Below, in pieces: positions 38,534 to 47,647 of a stretch of DNA of 64,000 nucleotides. Source of the stretch: Solimonas variicoloris DSM 15731 (GTDB lineage: Bacteria; Pseudomonadota; Gammaproteobacteria; Nevskiales; Nevskiaceae); contig NZ_KB907935.1 of the NCBI RefSeq assembly GCF_000382285.1, positions 59,058-123,057 on the forward strand, in the 5' to 3' direction. The notes below the pieces were generated by a model. The model did no database searches and was not told the DNA's origin. It saw nothing but the letters and a program-made list of their open reading frames with translations. How positions within the stretch are numbered: position 1 is the first letter of the stretch; every line of letters begins with the position of its first letter. Position numbers and translations under genes: made by a program.

Positions 38534-38875
38534 GTGAGCACCACCAAGGCGCCGGAAGCGGCGCGCGCCACCTTCCAGACACTGGAGGACCGTCCGCTGC
38601 CGAGCGGCGGCGGCGACGTCAATCTCGATGTCATTCTCGATGTGCCGGTGACACTGTCGATGGAAGTCGGCCGTGCGCGCGTGCCGATCCGCAATCTGCT
38701 GCAGCTCAATCAGGGCTCGGTCGTCGAACTGGAGCGCGCCGCCGGCGAACCGCTCGATGTCTACGCCAACGGCACGCTGATCGCGCATGGCGAGGTCGTG
38801 GTCGTCAACGAGAAGTTCGGCATCCGCCTGACCGACGTGGTCAGCCCGGCCGAACGCATTCGCAAGCTCAAGTGA
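38534..38875 (+). CDS. fliN: Motor switch protein FliN
   Basis: A 113-residue SpoA-domain protein, GTG start with GGAG upstream. DVILDVPVTLSMEVGRARVPIRNLLQLNQGSVVELERAAGEPLDVYANGTLIAHGEVVVVNEKFGIRLTDVV is the full FliN fold. It builds the lower C ring and docks FliH. A 97-base gap separates it from fliM; its stop overlaps fliO. Confidence 0.96.
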   Translation: MSTTKAPEAARATFQTLEDRPLPSGGGDVNLDVILDVPVTLSMEVGRARVPIRNLLQLNQGSVVELERAAGEPLDVYANGTLIAHGEVVVVNEKFGIRLTDVVSPAERIRKLK

Positions 38876-39288
38876 ACGACGCACTCGGTACCGCGCCGGC
38901 CGTCGCGCCCGCGGTCGCGGCCGCTCCGAACGTGCCGCACGCGCCGGGACCGGCGAGCGTCGCCGGCGCGTTCGGCAGTCTGGTCGTGGTCCTGCTGCTG
39001 ATCGTCGCGCTCGGCTGGGCGGCGCGGCGTCTGCAGCAGTGGCGCGGCGCGCGCGGCGGCCTGCTGCAGGTGCTCGGTGGCGCTTCGCTCGGCGGCAAGG
39101 AGCGCGTCGTCGTGCTGCGCGCCGGCGAGGCGCACTTCCTGATCGGCGTCGCCCCGGGCGGCGTCAGCCTGCTGCATCGCTTCGATGCCGCGCCCGAGCT
39201 CGCGCCGGACGCCGGTGCGGCGACGCCGGCCGAAGGTGCGTTCGCGGCGCGCCTGCGCGAGCTGCTCGGCCCGCGGAGCGCACCATGA
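38872..39288 (+). CDS. fliO: Export-gate assembly protein FliO
   Basis: A 138-residue membrane protein: one hydrophobic helix (FGSLVVVLLLIVALGWAARRL) then the FliO cytoplasmic part LQVLGGASLGGKERVVVLRAGEAHFLIGVAPGGVSLLHRF. It starts with GTG overlapping the fliN stop and ends overlapping fliP. FliO helps assemble the FliP ring. Confidence 0.9.
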   Translation: MNDALGTAPAVAPAVAAAPNVPHAPGPASVAGAFGSLVVVLLLIVALGWAARRLQQWRGARGGLLQVLGGASLGGKERVVVLRAGEAHFLIGVAPGGVSLLHRFDAAPELAPDAGAATPAEGAFAARLRELLGPRSAP

Positions 39289-40055
39289 GCCGGACGGCGA
39301 ACGGCCGCGTGCGCGCCGGCCTGACCCTGCTTGCGCTGTTGTGCGCCGCTCTGCCCGGCGCGGTCGCCGCCGCCGGCCTGCCCGGCGTGACGGCGACGCC
39401 GGTCGGCGGCGGCGCGACGCAGTACAGCGTCAACGTCGAAGTGCTGCTGCTGATGACGCTGCTGACGCTGCTGCCGGCGCTGCTGCTGTGCATGACGGCG
39501 TTCACGCGCATCGTCGTCGTGCTCGGCCTGCTGCGGCAGGCGCTCGGCACCAACCAGACACCGAGCAATCAGATCCTCGTCGGCCTGGCGCTGCTGCTGA
39601 GCTTCTTCGTGATGGCGCCGGTGCTGCAGAAGGTCTACGAGGACGGCGCGCGGCCGTACATGGACGGCCAGCTCGCCTTCGAGCCGGCGCTGGCCGCCGG
39701 CGCTAAGCCCTTGCGCGGTTTCATGCTCGCGCAGGTGCGCGATGCCGATCTGTTGACGTTCACGCGGATCGCCGGCCACGAGGCCTACGCGACGCCGGAC
39801 GATATCCCGTTCACGGTGCTGGCCGCGGCGTTCGTCACCTCGGAGCTGACGACGGCATTCCAGATCGGTTTCCTGCTGTTCATTCCGTTCGTCGTCATCG
39901 ACCTCGTGGTGTCGAGCGTGCTGATGAGCATGGGCATGATGATGCTGTCGCCGATGCTGGTGTCGCTGCCGTTCAAGCTGATGCTGTTCGTGCTGGTCGA
40001 CGGCTGGTCGCTGGTGATGGGCATGCTCGCCGCTTCGTTCCACGCCGCCGGCTGA
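39285..40055 (+). CDS. fliP: Export-gate protein FliP
   Basis: A 256-residue inner-membrane protein with a cleavable signal peptide (about 1-30) and four membrane helices. The signatures TAFTRIVVVLGLLRQALGTNQTPSNQILVGLALLLSFFVM and FQIGFLLFIPFVVIDLVVSSVLMSMGMMMLSP are present. With FliQ and FliR it forms the export channel. The ATG overlaps the fliO stop. Confidence 0.97.
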   Translation: MSRTANGRVRAGLTLLALLCAALPGAVAAAGLPGVTATPVGGGATQYSVNVEVLLLMTLLTLLPALLLCMTAFTRIVVVLGLLRQALGTNQTPSNQILVGLALLLSFFVMAPVLQKVYEDGARPYMDGQLAFEPALAAGAKPLRGFMLAQVRDADLLTFTRIAGHEAYATPDDIPFTVLAAAFVTSELTTAFQIGFLLFIPFVVIDLVVSSVLMSMGMMMLSPMLVSLPFKLMLFVLVDGWSLVMGMLAASFHAAG

Positions 40056-40061
40056 CGCGCG

Positions 40062-40331
40062 ATGACGCCCGAGACCGTTCTGACGCTGGCGCGCGACGCG
40101 CTGTGGCTGACGCTGCTGCTGGCGGCGCCGCTGCTGCTCGCGGCGCTGGTCGTCGGCGTGCTGGTCGGCGTCGTGCAGGCGGCGACGCAGATCAACGAAA
40201 TGACGCTCAGCTTCATCCCCAAGCTGATCGCGCTCGCCGCGGTGCTGGTCGCCGCCGGACCGTGGATGCTGCGCACGCTGGTCGAGTACACGCGCCAGCT
40301 GATCGAGTCGATTCCGGGGCTGCTGAACTGA
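40062..40331 (+). CDS. fliQ: Export-gate protein FliQ
   Basis: An 89-residue protein with two membrane helices: VLTLARDALWLTLLLAAPLLLAALVVGVLVGVVQAATQINEMTLSFIPKLIALAAVLV. Length and motif (QAATQINEMTLSFIPK) are standard. It lies six bases after fliP. Confidence 0.97.
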   Translation: MTPETVLTLARDALWLTLLLAAPLLLAALVVGVLVGVVQAATQINEMTLSFIPKLIALAAVLVAAGPWMLRTLVEYTRQLIESIPGLLN

Positions 40332-40473
40332 TGAGGACGCCCGCCATGGCAAGCGCAGCGCAGCCGTCCGCTGCGCCGTCCGTTGCGCTGTCCGATCGGG
40401 CGATGCCGCCGGCTTGCTTCGTCGCCGCGCGCCCCGCGGCGGCCGCCCGGAATCTTGCCGTAGAGCTTGCATC

Positions 40474-41244
40474 GTGCGCTTCACCGACGCGCAACTGATC
40501 GCCTGGCTGCAGCAGTTCGCGTGGCCGCTGGCGCGCATCAGCTCGGCGCTGCTGATCGCGCCGGTGCTCGGCTCGGCGCGCGTCAGCGCACGCATCCGCA
40601 TGCTGCTGGCGCTGTTGCTGACGCTGCTGATCGCGCCGCAGCTGCCGGCCGCGGCGCCGGTGGGACTGTTCGGCGCCGACTGGTGGGCGATCCTGCTGCA
40701 GCAGCTGGCGATCGGCCTGCTGATCGGCTTCACGCTGCAGCTGGTGTTCGAGGCGGTGACGCTGGCCGGCGAGCTGATCTCGGCGAGCGCGAGCCTGAGC
40801 TTCGCGACGCTCGCCGATCCGCTGCGCGGCGTGTCGACGCCGGTGATCGGCCAGTTCCTGACGATCTCGGCGACGCTGCTGTTCCTCGCGCTCGGCGGCC
40901 ATCTGCAGCTGGTCGGCTGGCTGGCGCGCTCGTTCAGCCTGATGCCGGTCGCCGCCGATGGCGTCGGCATCGCGCAGGTCGGCAGCGTGCTGCGCTTCTC
41001 GGGCCAGCTGTTCGCCGGCGGTCTGGCGCTGGCGCTGCCGCTGCTGATCGCGCTGCTGACGGTGAATCTCGCGCTCGGTGTCATCAGCCGCTCGGCGCCG
41101 GCGCTGAACCTGTTCGCGGTCGGCTTTCCGCTGAGCCTGATCGGCTGTCTGGTGCTGCTGTATCTGGCGATGCCGGCGATGCTCGAACATATCGAGGTCT
41201 TGTTCGACGGCGGCTGGATGGCGTTGGCGGGATGGCTGCAGTGA
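40474..41244 (+). CDS. fliR: Export-gate protein FliR
   Basis: A 256-residue polytopic protein. I start it at the GTG at 40474 (VRFTDAQLIAWLQQFAWPLARISSALLIAPVL), which is the family-typical N-terminus; the frame extends further upstream but without likeness. Conserved features are IGFTLQLVFEAVTLAGELISASASLSFATLADP and the C-terminal FPLSLIGCLVLLYLAMPAMLEHIEVLFDGG. Its last 14 codons and stop are repeated 453 bases downstream (see repeats). Confidence 0.95.
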   Translation: MRFTDAQLIAWLQQFAWPLARISSALLIAPVLGSARVSARIRMLLALLLTLLIAPQLPAAAPVGLFGADWWAILLQQLAIGLLIGFTLQLVFEAVTLAGELISASASLSFATLADPLRGVSTPVIGQFLTISATLLFLALGGHLQLVGWLARSFSLMPVAADGVGIAQVGSVLRFSGQLFAGGLALALPLLIALLTVNLALGVISRSAPALNLFAVGFPLSLIGCLVLLYLAMPAMLEHIEVLFDGGWMALAGWLQ

Positions 41245-41610
41245 GGGCTGCTGCTCTCATGTTGCTGCGTGGGGTCCCTGATCGGGCTTTTGATTTCGCG
41301 CTGACGCGCGCCTCACTTTTCTTTGCTTGTGCAAAGAAAAGTAAGCAAAAGAAAGCACATCCCTGGGGCCGCACTTCGCTGCGCGAAGTGCCCTGTGCTG
41401 CTCACGTGCTCGGGACCGTCGCCGACGCGGCATCCCTGCCGCGACGACGACTTGGCCGGCCATCCTGGCCGGCCATTCCCTGCGCGCGCTGCGCTGCTCG
41501 GTGCGGCCCAAGGGGACCCGAACGGCAAAAGCAACGGCAGAGCGCGGCGGCAAGCACGCTTTGCTGTTTTCTTCCGGGTCCCCTTTGCGTCGCGCCGAGA
41601 AGTGCAGCGT
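41201..41610 (+). repeat. Dispersed repeat, copy A, beginning in the fliR tail
   Basis: First unit of a tandem pair with a constant 453-base offset. It contains the last codons of fliR (LFDGGWMALAGWLQ, stop 41242-41244), then GATCGGGCTTTTGATTTCGC, a perfect hairpin CTTTTCTTTGC-TTGT-GCAAAGAAAAG (41316-41341), a GC-rich middle with CGACTTGGCCGGCC, and a GGGTCCCCTTTGCG end. The hairpin-and-middle part recurs at the right edge of the window, so it is a dispersed family. Confidence 0.85.
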
Positions 41611-41653
41611 CTGCTGCCAACGCGTCTGGTGATGCGCGAGCCGACCTGGGGCC

Positions 41654-42063
41654 TGTTCGACGGCGGTTCGATGGTGCTGGCGGGAGGGCTGCAGTGAGGG
41701 CGGCGGCTCCCGGCTTGGGTTGCGTTTCGCTTGATCGGGCTTTTGATTTCGCGCTGAGGCGCGCCTCACTTTTCTTTGCTTGTGCAAAGAAAAGTAAGCA
41801 AAAGAAAGCACACCCCTGGGGCTGCACTTCGCTGCGCGAAGTGCCCTGTGCTGCTCACGTGCTCGGGGCCGTCGCCGACGCGGCATCCGTGCCGCGACGG
41901 CGACTTGGCCGGCCGTCCTGGCCGGCCATTCCCTGCGCGCGCTGCGCTGCTCGGTGCGGCCCAAGGGGACCCGAACGTCAAAAGCAACGGCAGAGCTTCG
42001 CGGCGAGCACGCTTTGCTGTTTTCTTTTGGGTCCCCTTTGCGGAGCGCCGAGAAGCGCAGCCG
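41654..42063 (+). repeat. Dispersed repeat, copy B (453 bases after copy A)
   Basis: It matches copy A base for base without indels apart from scattered substitutions. It includes a decayed copy of the fliR end coding LFDGGSMVLAGGLQ with the stop at 41695-41697, and the same hairpin at 41769-41794. Open frames within both copies follow the repeat sequence and are not supported as genes. Confidence 0.85.
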
Positions 42064-42170
42064 GTCCGGGGCTGTCCGGCGCTGACTGTCTGAGCGGTGC
42101 GCAGCACCGCGAGTTTCAGCGCCGGCCGGACCGGCGAGCATCGCAGGGAACCCGAGCGCAGCGAGGGCGC

Positions 42171-42266
42171 GTAAGCCAGGGGTGTGTTTCTCTTGCCTAC
42201 TTCTCTTTGCACAAGCAAAGAGAAGTAGGGCGCGCGATAGCGCGAAATCCACGGCCCGATCAAGCC
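42171..42266 (-). repeat. Inverted, diverged end of the same repeat family
   Basis: Reading the minus strand gives GATCGGGCCGTGGATTTCGCG, then CTTCTCTTTGC-TTGT-GCAAAGAGAAG (42200-42225) and CACACCCCTGG, the same order as copies A and B but with G for A in the hairpin. Between it and copy B, arms near 42060-42086 and 42112-42135 (CCGGTCCGG...CAGCGCC) are complementary. The 1.1-kb gap between fliR and flhB is therefore entirely repeat material. Confidence 0.7.
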
Positions 42267-42349
42267 TTCCGCGCAGCAGAACGAGCGAATAAGCCGATCG
42301 GCGGGACGGGTTCGCTCGCGCTCGCAGGCGACACTGTGCGATCCGGCTC

Positions 42350-43492
42350 ATGAGCGACCCGCAGCGCACCGAACGCCCCACACCCAAACGCCTGCGCGAA
42401 GCCCGCGAGCGCGGCGAACTGCCGCGCTCGCGCGAACTGGCGTCGGCAGTCGTCGTCGGCACTGGCGTGTTGCTGCTGATGGCGGCGGGGCCGGGCATCG
42501 CAGCGCGCAGCGCCAGCTGGCTCAAGCGCGCGCTGCAGCCGGACGCGGCGCTGCTCGCCGATCCCGAGCGCCTGCTGGCCTGGGCCGGCACCCTGTTCGC
42601 GCAGGGCTTCCTGATCGTGCTGCCGCTGCTGGTCGCCGGCCTCGTCGCCGCGATCGTCGGGCCGCTGCTGCTCGGCGGCTGGAACTTCTCGGTCAAGGCG
42701 CTGCGTTTCGATGTCGGCAAGATCAATCCGATCACCGGCCTCGGCCGCGTGTTCTCGGCGCAGGCACTGGTCGAGCTCGGCAAGGGCGTCATCAAGTCGA
42801 CGCTGCTCGGCGCGCTGGCCGCGACTTTCCTGTGGCGGCACCATGACGGCTTTCTGGCGCTGGTGCGCATGGATCTCGCCGCCGGCATCGGCGACGGCCT
42901 CGCGCTCGCGCTCGATGCGCTGCTGTGGCTGGCCGGCGGGCTGCTGGTGATCGCCGCGATCGACGCGCCGTACCAGTGGTACGCGTCGCTCAAACGTCTG
43001 CGCATGACGCGCCAGGAAGTGCGCGACGAGTTCAAGCAGGCCGAGGGCAGCCCGGAAGTGAAGGGCCGCCTGCGCCGCCTGCAGGCCGAGCGCTCGCGGC
43101 GCCGCATGATCGCCGCGGTGCCCGGCGCCGACGTGGTCGTCGTCAACCCGACGCACTACGCGGTGGCGCTCAAGTACGACGCGCCGAAGATGCGCGCGCC
43201 GCGCGTCGTCGCCAAGGGCGTCGACGAAGTGGCGCTGGCGATCCGCGAGGCGGCGCGCCAGGCGAAAGTCACCCTCGTCGAGGCGCCGCCGCTGGCGCGC
43301 GCGCTGTACCGCAGCGCGGCGCTCGACGCGGAGATCCCGGTCGGCCTCTACGCCGCCGTCGCGCAGGTGCTCACCTACGTTTATCAGCTGCGCCAGTACG
43401 CGGCCGGCCACGGCGCCGCGCCTGGCACGCGGCCTGCACCGCCGTCGCAGCCCGACCTCGGCGAGGTGCCGGACGGGCAGCCCGACGAATAA
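42350..43492 (+). CDS. flhB: Export-gate switch protein FlhB
   Basis: A 380-residue protein. The N-terminus RTERPTPKRLREARERGELPRSREL is family-exact, with four membrane helices, then a cytoplasmic domain with the autocleavage motif NPTH (VVVVNPTHYAVALKY). The C-terminal tail is Pro-rich. It switches export from rod/hook to filament substrates with FliK. The gene is separated from fliR by 1.1 kb of repeats, which may affect cotranscription with the upstream operon. Confidence 0.97.
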   Translation: MSDPQRTERPTPKRLREARERGELPRSRELASAVVVGTGVLLLMAAGPGIAARSASWLKRALQPDAALLADPERLLAWAGTLFAQGFLIVLPLLVAGLVAAIVGPLLLGGWNFSVKALRFDVGKINPITGLGRVFSAQALVELGKGVIKSTLLGALAATFLWRHHDGFLALVRMDLAAGIGDGLALALDALLWLAGGLLVIAAIDAPYQWYASLKRLRMTRQEVRDEFKQAEGSPEVKGRLRRLQAERSRRRMIAAVPGADVVVVNPTHYAVALKYDAPKMRAPRVVAKGVDEVALAIREAARQAKVTLVEAPPLARALYRSAALDAEIPVGLYAAVAQVLTYVYQLRQYAAGHGAAPGTRPAPPSQPDLGEVPDGQPDE

Positions 43493-43507
43493 AGCCGCCC
43501 GCAAACG

Positions 43508-45565
43508 ATGAATCTCAACGCCCTGCTGCAGAACCTGCGCGGACTCGAACGCAAGGGCCTGGCCGCGCCGATCCTGCTGTTGATGGTGCTGGCGATGATG
43601 GTGGTGCCGCTGGCGACGCCGGTGCTCGATCTGATGTTCACGCTGAACATCGCGATCGCCATCGTCGTGCTGCTCGGCGTCGTCTACGTGCTGCGGCCGA
43701 TGGACTTCTCGGCGTTTCCGACCGTGCTGCTGTTCGTCACCCTGCTGCGTCTGGCGCTGAACGTCGCCTCGACGCGCGTCGTGCTGCTGCACGGCCACGA
43801 GGGCACGCACGCCGCCGGCCGCGTCATCGAGGCCTTCGGCAACTTCGTGGTCGGCGGCAACTACGCGGTCGGCTTCGTCGTCTTCATCATCCTGACGATC
43901 GTCAACTTCATGGTCGTCACCAAGGGCGCCGAGCGCGTCTCGGAAGTTTCGGCGCGCTTCATCCTCGATTCCTTGCCCGGCAAGCAGATGGCGATCGACG
44001 CCGATCTCAACGCCGGCCTGATGACGCGCGAGGAAGCGCGCGAGCGCCGCAACGAGGTGCGCGAGGAAGCCGACTTCTACGGCTCGATGGACGGCGCCAG
44101 CAAGTTCATCCGCGGCGACGCCCTGGCCGGCATCCTGATCCTGGTCATCAACGTCATCGGCGGCCTGCTGATCGGCACCATGCAGCACGGCCTCGGCCTC
44201 GGCGACGCGCTGAAGAACTACACGCTGCTGGCGATCGGCGACGGCCTCGTCGCGCAGGTGCCGTCGCTGCTGCTGTCGACCGCGGTCGCGGTGCTGGTGA
44301 CGCGCATGTCGAAGTCGCAGGACATGTCGCAGCAGGTCGTCGGCCAGGTCTTCGGCCAGCCGCGCGTGCTGGCGATCGCGGCGCTGGTGCTGGCGCTGAT
44401 CGGCTTCGTGCCGGGCATGCCGAACCTCGTCTTCCTGCTGCTCGCCGGCGGCTGCGGCGGGCTCGCGCATCTGCTCGCCAAGCGACAGCGCAACGCCGCC
44501 GCCGCGCCGCCGCCGCCCGCGGCGCCGAGCGCGCCGGCCGAACTCGGCTGGGACGACGTCGGCCGCACCGATGCGATCGGCCTCGAAGTCGGCTATCGCC
44601 TGATCCCGATGGTCGACGCGCGCCAGGGTGGCGAGCTGATGGCGCGCATCAAGGGCGTGCGCAAGAAGCTGACGCAGGACATCGGCTTTCTGATTCCGCC
44701 GGTGCACATCCGCGACAACCTCGAACTGCAGCCGTCGAGCTACCGCCTGCTGGTGCACGGCGTGCCGGTCGCCGAGGCGCAGGTCTATCCGGACCGCGAT
44801 CTGGCGCTGAATCCGGGCCGCGTGTTCGGCACGCTCGACGGCATCCAGACCACCGATCCGTCGTTCGGCATGCCGGCGGTGTGGATCGAGCGCGGCGCGC
44901 GCGAGCACGCGCAGACGCTCGGCTACAGCGTCGTCGACTGCTCGACGGTGGTCGCCACGCATCTGTCGCAGGTCATCCAGAACCACGCGCACGAGCTGTT
45001 CGGCCACGACGAGGCGCAGGCGCTGCTCGCGCAGCTCGCCAAGCAGGCGCCGAAGCTCGCCGAGGACCTGGTGCCGAAGCTCCTGCCGCTGACCGTGTTC
45101 ACGCGCGTGCTGCAGGCCCTGCTGGTCGAGCGCGTGCCGATCCGCCATCTGCGCGTGATCGCCGAGGCTTTGGCGGAGGGCGCCGCACGCAGTCAGGATC
45201 CCGTCGCCCTTGCCGGCCACGTGCGCGTCGCGCTGGGCCGACAGATCGTTCAGGAAATCAACGGCATGGCGCCGGAGCTGCCGGTGCTGACGCTGGGCGC
45301 GCCGCTGGAACAAGTCCTGCAGGACTCGCTCAAGAGCGGCGGTGCGGCGATCGAGCCGGGACTGGCCGAACGCATGCATCGCTCGCTGGCTGAAAGCGCA
45401 CGCAAGCAGGAAGAGGCCGGACAGCCGGCCGTGCTGCTGGTGCCCGGTGGCCTGCGACCGCTGCTCGCCCGATTCACCCGCCAGACCGTACCCGGATTGC
45501 ACGTGCTGTCGTTCGACGAAGTCCCCGACAACAAGCGCATCCGCATGGTCGGCGCCATCGCCTGA
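43508..45565 (+). CDS. flhA: Export-gate protein FlhA
   Basis: A 685-residue protein: an N-terminal membrane half with seven or eight helices and the FHIPEP signature region (TARFILDSLPGKQMAIDADLNAGLM equivalent at about 150-175), a Pro/Ala linker (about 330-345) and a C-terminal cytoplasmic ring domain (GYRLIPMVDARQGGELMARIKGVRKKL...). It forms the proton-driven export ring that receives FliS-flagellin and other chaperone complexes. It lies 15 bases after flhB. Confidence 0.97.
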   Translation: MNLNALLQNLRGLERKGLAAPILLLMVLAMMVVPLATPVLDLMFTLNIAIAIVVLLGVVYVLRPMDFSAFPTVLLFVTLLRLALNVASTRVVLLHGHEGTHAAGRVIEAFGNFVVGGNYAVGFVVFIILTIVNFMVVTKGAERVSEVSARFILDSLPGKQMAIDADLNAGLMTREEARERRNEVREEADFYGSMDGASKFIRGDALAGILILVINVIGGLLIGTMQHGLGLGDALKNYTLLAIGDGLVAQVPSLLLSTAVAVLVTRMSKSQDMSQQVVGQVFGQPRVLAIAALVLALIGFVPGMPNLVFLLLAGGCGGLAHLLAKRQRNAAAAPPPPAAPSAPAELGWDDVGRTDAIGLEVGYRLIPMVDARQGGELMARIKGVRKKLTQDIGFLIPPVHIRDNLELQPSSYRLLVHGVPVAEAQVYPDRDLALNPGRVFGTLDGIQTTDPSFGMPAVWIERGAREHAQTLGYSVVDCSTVVATHLSQVIQNHAHELFGHDEAQALLAQLAKQAPKLAEDLVPKLLPLTVFTRVLQALLVERVPIRHLRVIAEALAEGAARSQDPVALAGHVRVALGRQIVQEINGMAPELPVLTLGAPLEQVLQDSLKSGGAAIEPGLAERMHRSLAESARKQEEAGQPAVLLVPGGLRPLLARFTRQTVPGLHVLSFDEVPDNKRIRMVGAIA

Positions 45566-45585
45566 GGTCGCGAAGAAGAGCTCGC

Positions 45586-46776
45586 ATGAAGATCAAGAGA
45601 TTCCTGGCGAAGAACATGCGCGAGGCGATCCGCCTCGTCCGCGAGGAGCTGGGCCCGGAGGCGGTGATTCTGTCGAATCATCGCGCCGGCGACGGCATCG
45701 AAGTCGTCGCCGCCACCGACTACGACGCCGCGCTGATGCAGCAGGCGGTGCGCCGCGCGGCGCCGCCGCCGGAGCCGCCATCGTCACCGGCGCCCGCACC
45801 GATGACGCCCTCGGGCGGCGGCCACGACCCGCTGCCGGCCCCGGCGCCGCCGCCGTCGCCGGAACTGCAGCAGCTGCGCCGCGAACTCGGCGGCATGCGC
45901 AAGCTGCTCGAATCGCAGATGGCCGGCATGGCTTGGCGCGAGCTGCGCGAGCATCCGCAGCGCCTGCGCGCGCTGCAGACGATGATCCAGCTCGGCGTCG
46001 AGCCGACGCTGGCGCGCGAGATCGCCGCCGAGCTGCCGGAGGCCAGCGACGACGAGCGCGCGCGCTTCCTGCCGCTCGGCCTGCTGACGCGGCGCCTGCC
46101 GGTGGTCCGCGACGACGTGCTGCTCGACGGCGGCGTCATCGCCCTGGTCGGTCCGACCGGCGCCGGCAAGACCACGACGCTGGCCAAGCTCGCGGCGCGC
46201 TACGCCGAGCGCCACGGCACGCGCGACCTGGCGCTGGTGACGACCGACCACTTCCGCGTCGGCGCCCAGGAGCAGCTGTTCACCTACGGCCGCCTGCTTG
46301 GCGTGCCGGTGCAGACCGCGGCCGGGCCCGACGAGCTGCGCGCGGTGCTGGCGCGGCTGTCGGACCGCAAGCTGGTGCTGATCGACACCGCCGGCGTCGG
46401 CCCGCGCGACGCGCAGCTGCAGGCGCAGCTCGCGGTCAAGGGCCACGGCGTGCAGAACTGGCTGGTGCTGTCGGCGACCACGCAGGCCGCCGATCTCGAC
46501 GCCGTGATCCGCCGCTACGCGCCGACCGCGCCGAACGCCTGCGTGCTGACCAAGCTCGACGAAACGCTGCGCATCGGTGGCGTGCTGTCGGCGACGGTGC
46601 GCCACCACCTGCCGATCGCCTACTGCTGCGACGGCCAACGCGTGCCCGAGGATCTCGAGCTGGCGCGCGCCAACGCCCTGGTGCTGCGTGCGATGCAGCT
46701 CGCGCGGACCACGCCGGCCCGCGTCGACGACGCGACGCTGGCCCTGCAGTTCGGAGCCATCCATGCCGCACAGTGA
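45586..46776 (+). CDS. flhF: Flagellar SRP-like GTPase FlhF
   Basis: A 396-residue protein. The short basic B domain (MKIKRFLAKNMREAIRLVREELGPEAVILSNH) is followed by a Pro-rich linker, an N domain and an SRP-type G domain with GPTGAGKTTTLAKLAARYAE (about 187-206), DTAGVGPRD and TKLDE. It sets flagellar number and polar placement together with FleN. Its 3' end overlaps fleN by 14 bases. Confidence 0.95.
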   Translation: MKIKRFLAKNMREAIRLVREELGPEAVILSNHRAGDGIEVVAATDYDAALMQQAVRRAAPPPEPPSSPAPAPMTPSGGGHDPLPAPAPPPSPELQQLRRELGGMRKLLESQMAGMAWRELREHPQRLRALQTMIQLGVEPTLAREIAAELPEASDDERARFLPLGLLTRRLPVVRDDVLLDGGVIALVGPTGAGKTTTLAKLAARYAERHGTRDLALVTTDHFRVGAQEQLFTYGRLLGVPVQTAAGPDELRAVLARLSDRKLVLIDTAGVGPRDAQLQAQLAVKGHGVQNWLVLSATTQAADLDAVIRRYAPTAPNACVLTKLDETLRIGGVLSATVRHHLPIAYCCDGQRVPEDLELARANALVLRAMQLARTTPARVDDATLALQFGAIHAAQ

Positions 46777-47647
46777 AATCACGGGCCAGGCCGCCGGCCT
46801 GCGCCGCCTGCGCACACCCAAGCCGGTGCAGGTCATCGCCGTCACCAGCGGCAAGGGCGGCGTCGGCAAGACCTCGGTATCGGTCAACCTCGCGGTCGGC
46901 ATGGCGCTCGACGGCAAGCGCGTGATGCTGCTCGACGGCGACCTCGGTCTCGCCAACGTCGACGTCATGCTCGGCCTGCAGCCTTCGTACAACCTCTCGC
47001 ACGTGATCGCCGGGCAGTGCTCGCTCGACGACACGCTGATCGAGGGACCGGCCGGCGTCATGGTGGTGCCGGCGTCGAGCGGCAAGCGCAACATGGCCGA
47101 GCTGTCCGGCGCCGAGCACGCCGGCCTGGTGCGCGCGTTCTCGGATCTGCACCGGCCGCTCGACACGCTGATCGTCGACACCGCGGCCGGCATCGCCGAC
47201 AGCGTCATCACCTTCTCGCAGGCGGCGCAGCAGGTGATCGTGGTTGTCACCAGCGATCCGCAGTCGCTGACCGACGCCTACGCGCTGATCAAGGTCCTGA
47301 GCCGCGACCACGGCATCTACCGCGTCCACGTGCTCGCCAATCAGGTGCACTCGCCGCGCGAGGCGCGCGAGATCTTCGAAAACCTGCGCCGCGTCTCCGA
47401 ACGCTTTCTCGACATCACGCTGAGCTCGATGGGTTTCGTGCCGCACGACGAATGGCTCAAGCGCGCAGTGCGTCGCCAGCGCGCGGTGGTCGAGGCCTAT
47501 CCGGCCGCGCCGAGCGCGGTGGCGCTGCGCGCGCTGGCGCGCGTCGCCACGAGCTGGGGGCCGCCGCTCGGCGCGCGCGGCAATCTCGAATTCTTCGTCG
47601 AACGCCTGATCGGCTCCGGCAACACGCCGGCGGGAGTGAGCGCATGA
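46763..47647 (+). CDS. fleN: FleN/FlhG, MinD-like regulator of flagellar number
   Basis: A 294-residue ParA/MinD ATPase: deviant Walker A SGKGGVGKTSVSVNLAVGMA, LLDGDLGLANVDVMLGL, and DTAAGIADSVITFSQAAQQVIVVV. It opposes FlhF and binds FleQ to limit flagella to one or few. The ATG at 46763 follows CGGAG. Its stop overlaps the fliA ATG, so FlhF, FleN and FliA are translationally linked. Confidence 0.95.
   Translation: MPHSEITGQAAGLRRLRTPKPVQVIAVTSGKGGVGKTSVSVNLAVGMALDGKRVMLLDGDLGLANVDVMLGLQPSYNLSHVIAGQCSLDDTLIEGPAGVMVVPASSGKRNMAELSGAEHAGLVRAFSDLHRPLDTLIVDTAAGIADSVITFSQAAQQVIVVVTSDPQSLTDAYALIKVLSRDHGIYRVHVLANQVHSPREAREIFENLRRVSERFLDITLSSMGFVPHDEWLKRAVRRQRAVVEAYPAAPSAVALRALARVATSWGPPLGARGNLEFFVERLIGSGNTPAGVSA

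Noticed and set aside
41323..42093. Small frames in the repeat copies after fliR
   Set aside because: They follow the repeat sequence, recur wherever the repeat recurs, and their ends come from a copied fliR tail; no ribosome site or domain.
42260..45502. Very long open frame on the minus strand opposite flhB and flhA
   Set aside because: It lies antisense to two clearly recognised genes; the protein is low-complexity Arg/His/Gln-rich, as expected from GC-rich antisense frames.
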